From: Perkinsus olseni
Taxonomy: Eukaryota > Perkinsozoa > Perkinsida > Perkinsidae
DNA length: 64,000 nt
NCBI GenBank assembly: GCA_013115135.1
Contig: JABANP010000060.1
Location: 62,001 to 126,000, forward strand
Direction of reading: 5' to 3'
Positions 1-11,600 of the stretch are shown in pieces. The notes beneath the pieces are model-generated. The model saw nothing but the letters and a program-made list of their open reading frames with translations. It was not told the origin of the DNA and made no database searches. The position numbers and the translations under genes are program-made. Positions within the stretch are counted from its first letter, which is position 1; every line of letters begins with the position of its first letter.

Positions 1-2160
1 TCGTTCGCACCGCCTCACTACTCTATTCAGGAAAATTTCTACCGTTCATGCAAGTCGGGGATGACTGATCGGGAGTTCGGGTCAAAACTCCACCGATTCA
101 ACTTTGAGTCGAGAAGCATTGAGCAACACATGATCTACTGGGAAGCTGTACAGACGCCATTCGCGGAGAACAGGTACCGTGCTTATACTATTCAACAGTA
201 TAAGTGCTCAACACGGACAAGCCTGACGCACTCATCTAACTCGAATACCGTTGTGCTATGCTATACGATTCGTATAATACGATCACGAGCTCCTGGCAAC
301 TGCAAACTCGCACCACCCGAATCTTCGTACTGGCCCATAGGAAGCACTCCGCCTACCTATTCCGCATTTATCCGATTCGAGCGTGGGAGATCGTTTGTTG
401 ATCGAGCTGTTGGTGAGATGTGAAAACTTGTTCGATAGGGACCCCAGGTCATACTCGCTCGTCCCGAACCTGAGCCGTGGACTGACATCCGGAACACATC
501 GCGAGTGCTGCGTAGCAAATGTACTGTATCAGACATAAGAAGCTCTGATATGACTTTGATACTTCTTTACAGGTCGTAGGACACAGCCTCTCATGACTAG
601 GGTCTTCATACGGGCATACATGCGCTCACACGCGAGTCAAGCATGCTGACCGATACGAAGTCACGACCCAAGAACTCAAAGCTGTAGATTAAATAACTTT
701 CAGTAAGCCCGATCGTGTAGACCCGAGCTCAGAATCATCATGAAAACAGATCGACTCTACGGCCATCGTCTAGTAATCCGGGACAACTGACTAGCATAGC
801 ATAACCGACCAATTGAGTAGCACAGGGAACCCGTACACGGCACTAGGACCTCGCCACCGCCGTTTCTGTGAGTCAGTTCCGGCAGACCATGGAGTCGGTC
901 AGGATAACCACCTTAGGGGTTGTCAAACCATCACCTGTGGTCGTCGGGGCCGGCCTTGTGGTAGCGACAATAACCTAAACCAGCAGGACATTGCCACCAT
1001 GACACTGTACACCTCCTTCTCATAGGTTGCCCATGCTTGCTGGGATTGAGTTAGACCCTCGCGATAAGGTGGCCTCTTTCGCCTTGGCAACCCAGGGTTG
1101 ATGACCGTGCTGGCCTTGAGCGTCCAGTCCATGTAGGCTTCTCTGTAATCTACCGGGACCGCTCCCACCCGTGCCAAGCATCTTCAAGGGAGTCGAGAGA
1201 TCGTTTAGTCTGTCTCCTGGGATCCCTGTGGAGTCATGGCTCATGAGCAGCAACGCCCTACTCAAGGCGGCAGATATGACATTCGTCAAGATAATTCACC
1301 GAGGATAATTAAGCAGTGGAGACGGTCACTGGAGCGGAACTAATGATCCGTGATAGCCTCATGATCGTCATCATCAGGCGACCAACATTAGTGTGTCCGC
1401 AGCATACATTGAGAGTTAGAACGCAGAAATATTCTATCATCGTCTGATGCATGCAATAACTCGTGCCCGCATTGTATCACCCGATGATGATCACCCACAA
1501 GCAAACCTTAGACCTTCCCAGAAGGACTCCTCAGGCCACTTTCATGCCACTGCGCAGAGAATGATTCGATCTCGCGGCAATAGCCCGCTGCCGGAAATGA
1601 CTCTCCGACTGAGCAAGACTTGCTCAGCAAGTTGCTGTCAGCAACCAAGGCATACTGTTCTGATGTACCCCAACATATGCCCCCACCTGCCGAGCCATCG
1701 GAACCACTAGGGCCCGGTAAGCACCGTTGCCTCTCCCTGGGAAAATTAGTGTTCATTGTGAAAGGTCGCAGGCCACGTCCGAAGCTCACTGCAGACACAC
1801 AGCATTGGATGACTTCAGACGCCGGATCGATAACTGCCGTGAAATTCTTAACGTAGATTTTCGAATAGAAAACGGCTCGCCGCGTACTCCCTGATGAGCG
1901 ATGCGGCCTTCCGGGTATGATCCGGTGTTGGGCAGCAGCGACTCTTACCGTCATTTGCAAAAAACGAAATCAGTATTCATCGCGACCACGACTCCAGTTT
2001 TTTCCCCACAGAGTTACACTGAGTGCAAGTAAATCTACGACGGGATTTTTTGATTTTTGCAATGTGTGTGCTCCGAGTCGCGACTCGTCGTAGCCTCCGA
2101 CAAATTGCAATTGCGGAGTCCTGCGGATATCTCGGGTAAGGAACCCGAATCTTGCCTCAC
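1..2160. other. No supportable gene
   Basis: I see no recognisable protein, tRNA or rRNA here. The open frames are short, mutually overlapping and lack known motifs. The missing C-terminal half of the neighbouring minus-strand TTLL gene should lie here if the gene is complete, but I could not find its expected motifs (a conserved HLTN segment and an IEVN segment). A copy of the TGCAAGTAAATCTAC repeat lies at about 2023-2060. Confidence 0.5.
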
Positions 2161-3262
2161 TAGACCATCCCGATAGATGTAGGCCTTCAGGGGATGAACG
2201 CTGACCACCAAGACATACACACGCAGGTCGCACTTATATCCACCAACGAGGAAAGGCCTCTCTATGTACCTTGCGCATGCGTGCATACCACTCCATTGCT
2301 AATTCACGAGCTGAGAGAACAGTGGAGCCCTACAGTGATCCATGGAGAAACTGGTGAGCTCACCTCTGGATAACGAACTGAGAGTCGTATCGAAGGTCTT
2401 CCAAATTTCGCAACAAAAATATGTTCCTCCCTCGAGAGCTATCAGCCGGTTTGCAGATCCACACCTACATACCGGAAAAATGCAAAACATTCCGCGCTTC
2501 GCTCCGCTAAGCTGGGATCGGAGACGACTAATGACATCGATAGATTGCCAGGCTCTCATATGCTCCGATACTTTTGCAACACTGCCCTCCAGCGTAGGCA
2601 ATTTAGAGCGGAACTGTAGCTCCTCGCAATAGGATGCCAGGCCCTAGAGGAGGGGCACAGGTTCAACACCCACACCAAGCAAATCAAGGGACGTCCAAAA
2701 ATCCATCCCTGCAATCTTATGCGCAGCATCAGCCCTTCTAGTTTACCGCTCGAGAGCATTCGTCTTGCTCCGAGTAAGTCTCTACAAACTTAGTGTACTC
2801 ATTCGGAAGAATAAAGGCCTCCGGCACGAAATCATAGACCTGACAGATTAGACACAGGAGAATCGCATTCTCAATCGGCAATGACCCCCATTCGACGCGG
2901 AGGGTCTAGAGGCCGCCGGAACCTAATGTTGAAGGGCAGCGAAATAATTAGCACGACCTTTCGGAGTATTGGCGACCACGAGTGAGTATTCTATCGTATC
3001 GACTGGATAAAATTCGTATCGTCATTTAACGGATACAATTGTTCTACCTGGGAGCCATGCACAGCTGCCATCCTCCTCATAATGCGAACCAGGCTGTCCT
3101 TTCTAGTGATGCAACCCGATCTCGGAAAATGATTCATCTTCTGGTAACTATCGACACAACCCCTGTCCCCATCCACCAACGCCATCAGCAATATTACGGT
3201 TTCACATTAGCATACTCCGATGGCCTGAAGCGTCCGCTCTTCCAGTACAAGTTCCAGTCGCC
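2161..3262 (-). CDS. Tubulin tyrosine ligase-like (TTLL1/TTLL9-type) glutamylase, partial
   Basis: TTLL enzymes add glutamates to tubulin tails on axonemes and basal bodies. Three exons join in phase and match the family in order: 3206-3262 (GDWNLYWKSGRF; family DWDFYW), 3048-3140 (KMNHFPRSGCITRKD; family NHFRNHYELTRKD) and 2747-2839 (VYDFVPEAFILPNEY; family FxPxTFxLPxEY). A further exon, about 2161-2290, carries RYIERPFLVGGYKCDLRVYV, which is the ATP-grasp core (family YIxNPLLIGGRKFDLRxYVL). The exon with the ATP-binding W-I-x-K-P lysine between 2747 and 2290 was not found, and neither was the catalytic C-terminal half. Either large introns hide them or this is a decayed copy. Exons further 5-prime, possibly around 3600-3710, are uncertain. 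The intron after 2747 contains a tRNA-like stretch. Confidence 0.75.
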
Positions 3263-4389
3263 CTGATGATGCAAGGAACTGAGGCGACACCGGACGACTC
3301 TGCACCTCCGCACTCCATGTCACAGGTATTTCAATCTACCGAGGAAAGCAGATAGACAAACTACCAGATTTACCCGAAACCGGAAAAGAAGGAATCCCGG
3401 ACACAGAGAGTGAACCAGCATCATCCACACCCTGTCCGATAATCTTGGCCCCCGTGTCCACTGGGCCTGCGTAAACCAGCATGGCCGTCGGCTGCGGTGA
3501 CGGAGGAGCTTCCTAGCGACCCAGCATCATTGCTGCTATCTCGCGTTAAGAACCCAATCCGGCCGACAGACTTCCAAGCACCTACTCCTCCACCTTGCCT
3601 CTCCTCCTCCTCCCATAACCTCCACTAGGACTCTCTTCCCTCGATGAGCCTGAGTCAGCTTCCACCATGCCTCGCTCCTCCAGCACCTGACCGAGCTGCT
3701 CAAAACCACAACACAGAGGCGCGTGTTGCTGGGACACTCCCCTCAGCGTTCTCTGCCACGGAAGAAAAAAATTAGCCCGAGATCGCTGAGTATACTATTT
3801 TTTCAACGACTGCGATGCATGAGAAGGGACCACCAGGGATCTGTTAGAGGAATGATGTAGGGATGAAGAGGTACGAGGCCGTAGAGGATCCCACACAAGC
3901 GGAGAAATAGTCAAACGGGAATCTTTTTTTCTGTCACTTGCATGCGTAACCCCTAGAGTAGCGTGGGATTCCAGTTAGCTTACAGTATTACCACGGCAAA
4001 TCTTGCAGACAGCACTTACCGAAGCGACTAAAGGCGGCATGCCAACACCGTCTCCCATCCTGAAACGCAGTCCCTCAAGGCCATGGTCCATCATCAAACC
4101 CAAAGCACTGAGCCGGAATCGAACCAGGGACCTTTCGATCACCCACATTGAACAACAACCCAACACTGCAATGAGTTCACGAATAAGATACAATTTCGCC
4201 GGCAGGCGGCTGAGCCAAATCGACAATAATAATAATCAACGTAAATGCTGCTTGGCAGCAGCGGCGCGATAGGGTAATGTAACTGCGTACGACTTGGCCG
4301 CCATCCATACCACTTCTTGCCGAATCCTCCTACAATGATACATAGGGCACTGACACTACTGCTTCAACCACCAACAAGATGAGCCGATC
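3263..4389. other. Intergenic or intronic, tRNA-like fragment
   Basis: There is no long coding sequence. A short minus-strand frame at about 3600-3710 (FEQLGQVLEERGMVEADSG) could be an upstream TTLL exon, because that family has an ERGW motif in the right place, but the join was not resolved. A tRNA-like B-box lies in antisense at about 4113-4126. Confidence 0.35.
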
Positions 4390-6963
4390 TCAGTCCCAAT
4401 TGAATTCGTCCTCTTCTTCTCCTTTATCACCTCCCTTCTCTTCTTGATTGGAAACCTCGCCTAAACTGTCGAGTGCGTCAGCCTCCTCTGCCGCAGTTGG
4501 ACTGCCCTCGCCCTTAGCAGGTTCGACCCCCGCAACTTCCTCTTTCTCAACCACAACCACCTCTTTTTCCTCGACCACCCGAGGACTGTCAATATCCATC
4601 TCGCTCGACTCATCATCATCGTCCTTCTCGCCTGTCTTAGCCTCCACGCTCACCCCTTGGGGCCGCTGAACCGTCGCCGGTCGCCACGGAAACGCCGGGG
4701 CCTTCGTCCGAGCCGGATGAGCCGGCTGGGGTATCGGCGGCGGAGCGAAGGGAGCGCTCATCCCCTGTCCAAACGCAGGCGGCGGGGGCGGTGGCGGCGA
4801 AGCAGATGGCATCGGATACATCGGCTGCGGCCTAGCTCCAGCGAAGGCTCCTCCGAGGGGCCCTTGAGGGGGCATGCCCATCATGCCAGGGAACTGAGGG
4901 GGCACGAAGGCAGCCGGGGGCGGGGCACCGGCGCCCGGAATAGGAGGGAAACCAATAGGGTTGTTGAACCCCTGGGCGGAGTAGGGCGGCGGGGCAGGGG
5001 AGGCATCCACCGCTGCAGCCGGCCCTACTGCTCCCGTCGAGACCACGTCCCACCCGCTGTGCTGCGACGATCTCTTCGGCAGTTCCACGTTCACATCACC
5101 TTCCGCGTGGCGGCCAAACGACCGTCGGCCATGAGAGGAGCTCCGGTGGCGACTACTACTACCACCATCCCGGGGCGAGCGAGAACGCTGCTCTGGCTGC
5201 CTCGAATGATGCCGGCGACTAGACGATGAAGCGTGTCGATCTCGACTGCGGCTTCTACCACTCCTACTGCCCCTCTCGACGGACCGGCTCCTCCCCCGAC
5301 GCCCTCGCTCGCGTGATCGGCTTCTCCTCGACCCTCGCCGTGACTCCCTCCGACGGTGACTCCCACTGTCCCGGTCTCTCTCCTCGTTTCTTGAGCTTCT
5401 TGCACTCCCTCGCATTTCCCTAACGCCCCCAGCAGGCGGCGAGCTTGTCCATGCATCCGCCGCCTCAGGAGGCTTAGTAAACCCTCCACCCGGGGACGAC
5501 GGGCGCGCCTCCTTCTCGCCGACCTGCTCGCCCGAAGGCACTGGTCTCGGATCAACTGCTGGTGGCAGCAACGGCGACGCCGGCCTCGTTACCAACTCTT
5601 CCTCCTCTTCCCGCGGCGACCCCCTTTCCGCCGGATGGTGGTCATCGTCATCCTCCTCATCCCGCAAGAACTGGTCAACCATCAGCCCATGATGCAGCAC
5701 CGTCGTCCCTGTGCCCGCCCTCGATGGTGACACAGTTGGTGACGCGCCGTCGTCCAAATCTCGACTTCTCCGTTTCCGCTTCGACTGTCGTCGTCGGCGA
5801 AGACCGTTGTTAACAACATCAGTGGCATCCGGAATGAGGGCCTTCAGTTTTTTCGTAACCTGACGGCCATCACAACTCGGTAGACGGGATCACTAGCAGC
5901 AAGTACGTGTCTAGCGCGCGCGCCCGCGGCCTATGGACGATCCAGCCGCTGGACTCCACCAGATGGCAAGAAAACCCCAATTCCGCTGCCTTCCAAAGAT
6001 TCTCCGCTGCATCGCGAGACTGAGCTCACTAATCTAACCCGACATTTATTCAACAGTTTTTCATTATCAGATGCGTATCTTTCAGCGTTACTAAACTCAC
6101 ATGAAGAGGTCAACCTGTCGTATCCTTACTTGCAAAGATACGCACTAGGACCAAGTGGTTCAAAAAATTTATATATCTATTATTACAAAGATTTTTATAG
6201 TAAAATTGTTCGCCTTGTGCCGCCGCAATAGTGATCTGGAAGTTGTTGGGATTTGATCCTCTGGACTTCCGTACCGCGCGTCCGACAAATTCATAATAAT
6301 AAGTTCTATCACCATCATTTCTATTGTAAAATTTGAGTCACAACCCCCATCAGAAAAGTCCCTTCTCCCCTCCCTTACCGCTGCATCGAAGCGCTTCTTC
6401 GAAACCCATCCCTGCAGCATCTTCCCCATCCTGCCCAACTCGCTGTCTGTTGCATGCACCGACAAAGCCTACCAGCAGAAAGACCAAGATATTCTTCCCA
6501 CTGCGCGCCCATCACCAGCGCCTTACCCTCCGGGTTAATCGGCAAACATGGTCAGCGAAGAGGTTCGCAAAGGAGCATTGGGCGTCCGGACTCTTGTGCT
6601 TGGTCTCGTGTCGAACGATGGAGTCCACCAGGCACATAGCTGAAGCTAGTATCTCTTTTTCTGCGACAAGCAAGCTTCAACCTACCTAGATAGCCCTTAT
6701 TCTCGATGGAGCCGACGGCGAGGACCCTCTTGGCTGCCCGCCAGGACTGGTCCCTTGAGGGCGTCAGATCTACGCACACCTGCCCGACCTCGTTGATGAG
6801 ATTCGAAGACGCATGCTGCCCAGAGGAGGTTATCTGGAGACAGATGAGTATCTTTGCGCACAGCGAAGAATCTTAGGTTGACCCGTGCAGCAGACATTAC
6901 CTTGGAGATGAGTTGGTCCACCTTCTTGACCAAGGGGCTCAGCCGCTTGTCAACCTCCGACAT
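4390..6963 (-). CDS. CID-domain RNA-processing factor with RS- and proline-rich tail (SCAF4/8-like)
   Basis: CID proteins bind the phosphorylated C-terminal domain of RNA polymerase II and couple transcription to 3-prime-end processing or splicing. My model, complement(join(4390..5859,6379..6468,6527..6639,6686..6833,6901..6963)), stays in frame and gives 627 aa. The CID occupies about residues 1-140: MSEVDKRLSPLV, then AMCLVDSIVRHETKHKS (family LYxIDSIVR), FANLFADHV (family FAPRF), and RMGKMLQGWVSKKRF (family KIxRVLxLW). An RS/RRRR-rich stretch follows at roughly residues 160-370, then a proline-glycine-methionine region with polyproline, then an acidic tail ending EDEFNWD. The last exon is 1,470 nt, by far the longest in the window, and GC-rich. 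Intron 1 (67 nt) contains the CCTAAGATTCTTC repeat. Promoter and UTRs were not identified. The domain assignment is secure; the orthologue is not. Confidence 0.8.
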
Positions 6964-7078
6964 AGAGGGAGGGCGACGAAGGAGGAAAATGAAGAACTCA
7001 ACTAGAAAGATACGCCAGAATCTTCGCTGTGCGCAACACGCTAGGATCTTCACGGAGTATGTCACTTGAAACTACAAC

Positions 7079-8070
7079 TCATACTAGCACTCCCGCGGAA
7101 GGAGCCGCGGAGTTAGCGTCTTCCACCTTGTCCTCCTTTTTCGCCTTGTCGTTGCCTGCGGCGGGAAGGCCCGGCGTAGTACCGTACCTTGCGCAACTCA
7201 TAGCGGTGGAAACGACTACCCTTTCGGTAGTACTTTTTGATGAGCTCGTCCATCGTTTTTGTCTTCTCAGAAAGCATATCACTCAGACTCTTCAAAGCCT
7301 CTTCCATCTGAGGGAATAGAACTCACGACCATCAGCATACTAGCAGCCGCTAACACCACTGCACCAAACTAGCTCTGAGACTCCGCCCTACCCTAGCTTT
7401 GTTGTCCTCTACGACTGGCCGGAAGTCCTTCACCGTCCGCTCCACAAGGACTCCTCCAACCAATCGATAGCAGCGACGGTCCTCCGGCACCTTATCGAAG
7501 GCTCCCAGCACCAACCTGACCACCATCAGCCGTTCACCCCCCACTCCCACTACTAAGTTAGTCGGTCAATAACGGCTATTCTCTATCGGGAGGTGGTCAC
7601 TACTGCTACCACTATCACTACTACCCTCATCTTGCAGTTTTACTGTCGTCCTCCTCTTAAATGAGAAGGGTGGGTCGGGGTCAGACTAAGCCGTTTTTCG
7701 GCGTCTGACGCTACAACCACCTCAACAAGAACATCAGTACTACCACATCGATCAGTCATTCGGTGAGCGCTTGTATTCCTCTAAGGGACGTGTATGCCTC
7801 GAAAAGCAGTCTGCCCTTGCGCCCTATTTATACCAAATTTCCGAGCCTCCATAGACCACCACACTCCTCAAAATTTCCCTCAACCAACTTCTCCTACCAC
7901 CACTACTACCCATGCTCCTTCGACTCCTGCTCCAGTTCGGCGATTTTGCTGACGATAGCGCTGCGCTCCCTCTCCAGCTGCTGGACCTTCGCCTGCACCT
8001 CCTTAGGCGTCAGAGAGTCAGACTTGCTACTGGAAGAAGAATCTTCGGGGACGGCTGTTGGACTGGCCAT
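7079..8070 (-). CDS. PFDN2: Prefoldin subunit 2
   Basis: This is a beta-type subunit of the hexameric cytosolic prefoldin co-chaperone, which hands nascent tubulin and actin to CCT. The model complement(join(7079..7155,7220..7307,7392..7515,7910..8070)) keeps frame throughout and gives 149 aa, close to the usual 150 or so. N-terminal helix: KEVQAKVQQLERERSAIV. Beta-hairpin core: DRRCYRLVGGVLVERTVKD, the PFD2 signature (human CYRMVGGVLVERTVKE). C-terminal helix: EALKSLSDMLSEKTKTMDE. The tail ends SAAPSAGVLV, like animal PFD2. Introns are 64, 84 and 394 nt. The start at 8070 is the first ATG in the exon that yields a normal N-terminus. It sits head to head with LTV1, about 540 bp apart. Confidence 0.95.
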
Positions 8071-8509
8071 GGCAAAAGCAACAATCCTCACTCTGAGCTC
8101 CACGATCCTTGACTGCTCTGAACCGATTTGGAACACCATCATTCTGCGTGTAAAATATATTCCAGAGTCGATTCAGAGTTTAAAAAATACGCCGGGCGCT
8201 CACTAGGCCGGCTCTCCCGAGTCTCAAGAGAAGGGCGCCGCCCGTGATTCACGCGTTGAATTTGATGCTGAAAGCGCTCCTGAAATGCAGCAGAGGCAGC
8301 AGTCTGGTCAACACCCCAGTTTTTGGCAGGGTTGTAGTACTCTATCATGACCGCGGCGCCACGAAATTACAGCGGCACCTGTGAGAGAAACTCCAGGCAG
8401 TCCAATGCACCACTCAAGGGCGGCCGATGGGGATCGAAGGGCCCGAGAACGGCAAGGGACAGTTACTTCGATACGTGCTCACAAATAAAGCGTTTCAATA
8501 CAACCCCTA

Positions 8510-8552
8510 CACCAAAGGTACCAGGTTCGATCCCCGGTGACTGCTTTTTTCT
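8510..8552 (+). repeat. tRNA 3-prime-half-like fragment with T run
   Basis: A B-box-like GGTTCGATCCCCGG is followed by an acceptor-like GTGACTGC and TTTTTT. No matching 5-prime half precedes it, so it is not a tRNA gene. It lies between PFDN2 and LTV1. Confidence 0.55.
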
Positions 8553-8606
8553 GTCATTTTTTCCTGACCAACAGGACAAAAGTTAAGTCTTACTAATTCC
8601 ATTATA

Positions 8607-11600
8607 ATGGTGAAGGGCAGCCGGCCCAACCAGAAGCGGGTATTCCGCAATGACAACACCATCCGCTACGCCCTGGTCAACAAGGCCTTCGACGGCGTCA
8701 ACGATACGCAGGACAAGGTCCTCATGCCCTACGTGCCACCTAACCAACGTAATTCGGTATCTGCCAGCTTCAACCTAAGATTCTCTTCAGTCAAGAAGGG
8801 CACCCAACTTCCCGAGCATGACCTTCTCAACAGCGACACCGACTCCGAGTACTCCGACGCCACGCCTCGAGCCGTCAACGCCGGCCTAGGTGCTACCATC
8901 ACAGGGGGGTATGCTGTCCATTCCCACCCGTCCTGATCGCCCCAGCAATTTCGTGGCGCGTGAAGGTGACTCAGATAGTCTCGGTGATCGGGGAAAATTA
9001 TTCTCGGGGGAATGGAGTGAACGTATTCTAAATCCTGAACGGATAATAGATGAATTTATGACGGCAAACGAACAAACGTCTAAATTTTTGGGAATTTTCA
9101 CGGAAAAATTCAATTTTTTTGTCCTCTGGACGGGTGGTTCATTAGCCGTCGTTCGCTTCATGATGAGAGACTTCGCTTGCAGCCTACCAGAAATTATGAG
9201 GGACATTCTTAAGTGTACACCCTGTGTAATTGAAGCTCAGGGGGTGCTCAATAGACTGATGCTGCTGCCTCTCCTCAACTACAGGAGCGCTCCTAGTATT
9301 CAGTTTAACGGGTATAAGACGATCTTGGGAGCTCTTGAAACTGAAAGGGAGGCAGCAGTCTATTAAACACTCCCCCTCCCCTGTTCTTTCTGTTACACAC
9401 CGACCTTCGGGGGCTGAGAATGGTATGGCTCATCTCGGTTTGCAATTCTCAGACGGCGATTGCTACTTCCCTCCGGACGGCTACGACTATGATCAGCATC
9501 TTCGGAAGATTGATGAAAGGAATCTTTTCGTCGACCCTCATGCGGAGGTCGAGGCTGAGGCGGAGGAGAAAGATACGCAGATCAACCCGGAGGAGCAGCA
9601 GAAAGCTGAGATGAAGTAACTTTCGAGTATCTTTCGGCATCTTGGAGGTTGAGCTTGCTTTTCACGGTGGCTGTGGATGCCTATTATTGATTCAGGAAAA
9701 TGACACCGGAAGAGCGAGCAGTATTCCTAGCGATGGACGAGGACGAGTGCATCGACGACGGGTCGAGTGATGAGATCTTCTTCGACAGTCTGTTGCATGG
9801 TACGACGGGAGGAGGGACTCTTAGTGGTAGTAGTTTTGAAGACCTCTATTGTGTATTATTGGGGTGATGAAAGCCGGAAGCGGCCTTTCTGACGTGGCGA
9901 TTATACCATGTACAGCACGATGTATAAGGAAAGCTTCTATCGGCAGTAGTGGTGGTGAGGCTGAGAAGGCTTGAGTGATGGTCATTAATGGCCTCCCACC
10001 AGTCAGAAGTTTTTAGGTGGACTTAAGTGGAACGTCGCGAGGAATTTCGAAAAATCGGTCAGGAAGTCTCATCAGCTTTTGAGTGCACGTTTTGGCCTGT
10101 ATAAAGTCCTTTTGTGGTTTCCTGGCTCGATGCAGAAAATAAGATACTCTCTGTGTCGAGGCACAACTTTTTTCCTCGGTTTCAGGTGGTGATGGCACCG
10201 TCGATGACTCCAAACTCCTCTGGGGCGTTCCGGCGCTCAGAGAAACCGAGGTAGTAATAAACTCCTCAGTACTGCGTTTTTCGTCAACTGACCACCTGCG
10301 ATGGTCAGTAGTAGTTGCGGTTGGTGTGGTATCGACGATTCTGTTACCCGCTTCTTGCATGCGAGGAAGGCCCTGTTTCGTTGAGGTATTCGTCTTTGTT
10401 CAGGACGATAGGATGGACCTGATGATGGGGCTGCAGGGTGGAACCACCACACCGCAGGACGACGAGTTCGATAGGCTCTTAGAGGAGGAGTAAGAGCGGT
10501 CCTTCGTCTGATGCGCACAGCGAAGATTTTTAGATACGCCGAAGATGAGATTGGCGACCTTGAGGACCACTTCTCCCGATTTGATATGCCTCTTGAGCGG
10601 GCCACTACCATTGGTGGACAAAGCAGCATGGCTTTCCTGAAACGTGACAAGCAGAACCTCGACATCAACGAATGCCAGGATATTATTGACGAGTAGTAGG
10701 GGAGAAGGACTCGGTGATCCGCTTCGCTCCACTGTTGATTACGGCAACAGTTTTTGTCCTCTTGCGCTCACCGGGGGGGGGTTTACAGCGTAATCATGCG
10801 ACTTGATATATTTTACTCGCCATGTTGCATGTTCGTAGCGGTTCGAGTTAATTCGGAAAAATGTGGTATCATTTGTAGTACGGTCGTTGACGTCATATGC
10901 TGTAGTTACATTAAGACGAAGGAAGACGGCATCCTCTATAAACAGTACGATGAGAAGCCCGCGGCCTCCACTAAGGACGACAGGCAAGGAGCACTCGAGG
11001 TGGGTAGGGGTGGTCGCTGTGCTAGGCCGGTAGTGGCCTGGTCAGGTTACACGGGAGATGATAAGTCGTCCCGAAGAGGAGGAGAAGTCCGTGCTGGTGC
11101 CGGTGAAGGAGCGGCGGAAGAGCGACGATTGGGACTGCGAGTCTGTTCTCACCACACTTACCAACAATACCAACCATCCAGGGAAAATCGTAATAATTGG
11201 TCGAGGAGTGGTACGCTTATTTGGGGTCGCGTCACTACCGAGTACGACGGTAACGAGTTTGTTAAAGGCGGTCGTGACGATTAACGACAGTTTTGGCTTC
11301 GTTCTCTTTCGGTGGTAGAAAAAAGTGGACGTTGAAGTTCGGGTTGAACTTGGTTGAAACGATCTTCTCAGAATCGGCCTGCCCGAATTCGTAAACCGGC
11401 TATGATTCCAGCCCCGGCCTTAGCGACCGTCCAGGAGGAAGAGGATGCAGGGGAGGAGGAGCTATCGGAGGACGAGGAGGAGCTTGTGGAGGTAGGGGTT
11501 GAGAGCTTGTCTGGTGCAAGCGGCCACGAGCTATCTCGTTTGTACACCTCTCGGTGTGGCTCTCAACGCTCTTTTGGGTCGAGTGAACACTCCACGTTCA

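Noticed and set aside
1508..1960. 150-codon minus frame near the left end
   Set aside because: No motif, no codon bias, and frames on the other strand are equally open; I see no support for a gene.
4657..5229. 190-codon plus-strand frame opposite the RS region
   Set aside because: A shadow of the long GC-rich minus-strand exon; its RRRR-rich composition mirrors the serine-arginine codons on the other strand.
8890..9366. Open frame of 158 codons on plus
   Set aside because: It lies inside LTV1 intron 2, contains the GATAGACTG repeat and AT-rich filler, and reads like no protein; the LTV1 frame joins perfectly across it.
10739..11284. 176-codon plus-strand frame as a single exon
   Set aside because: It overlaps two LTV1 exons (10906-10999, 11046-11189) that are in different frames and joined by a 46-nt intron.
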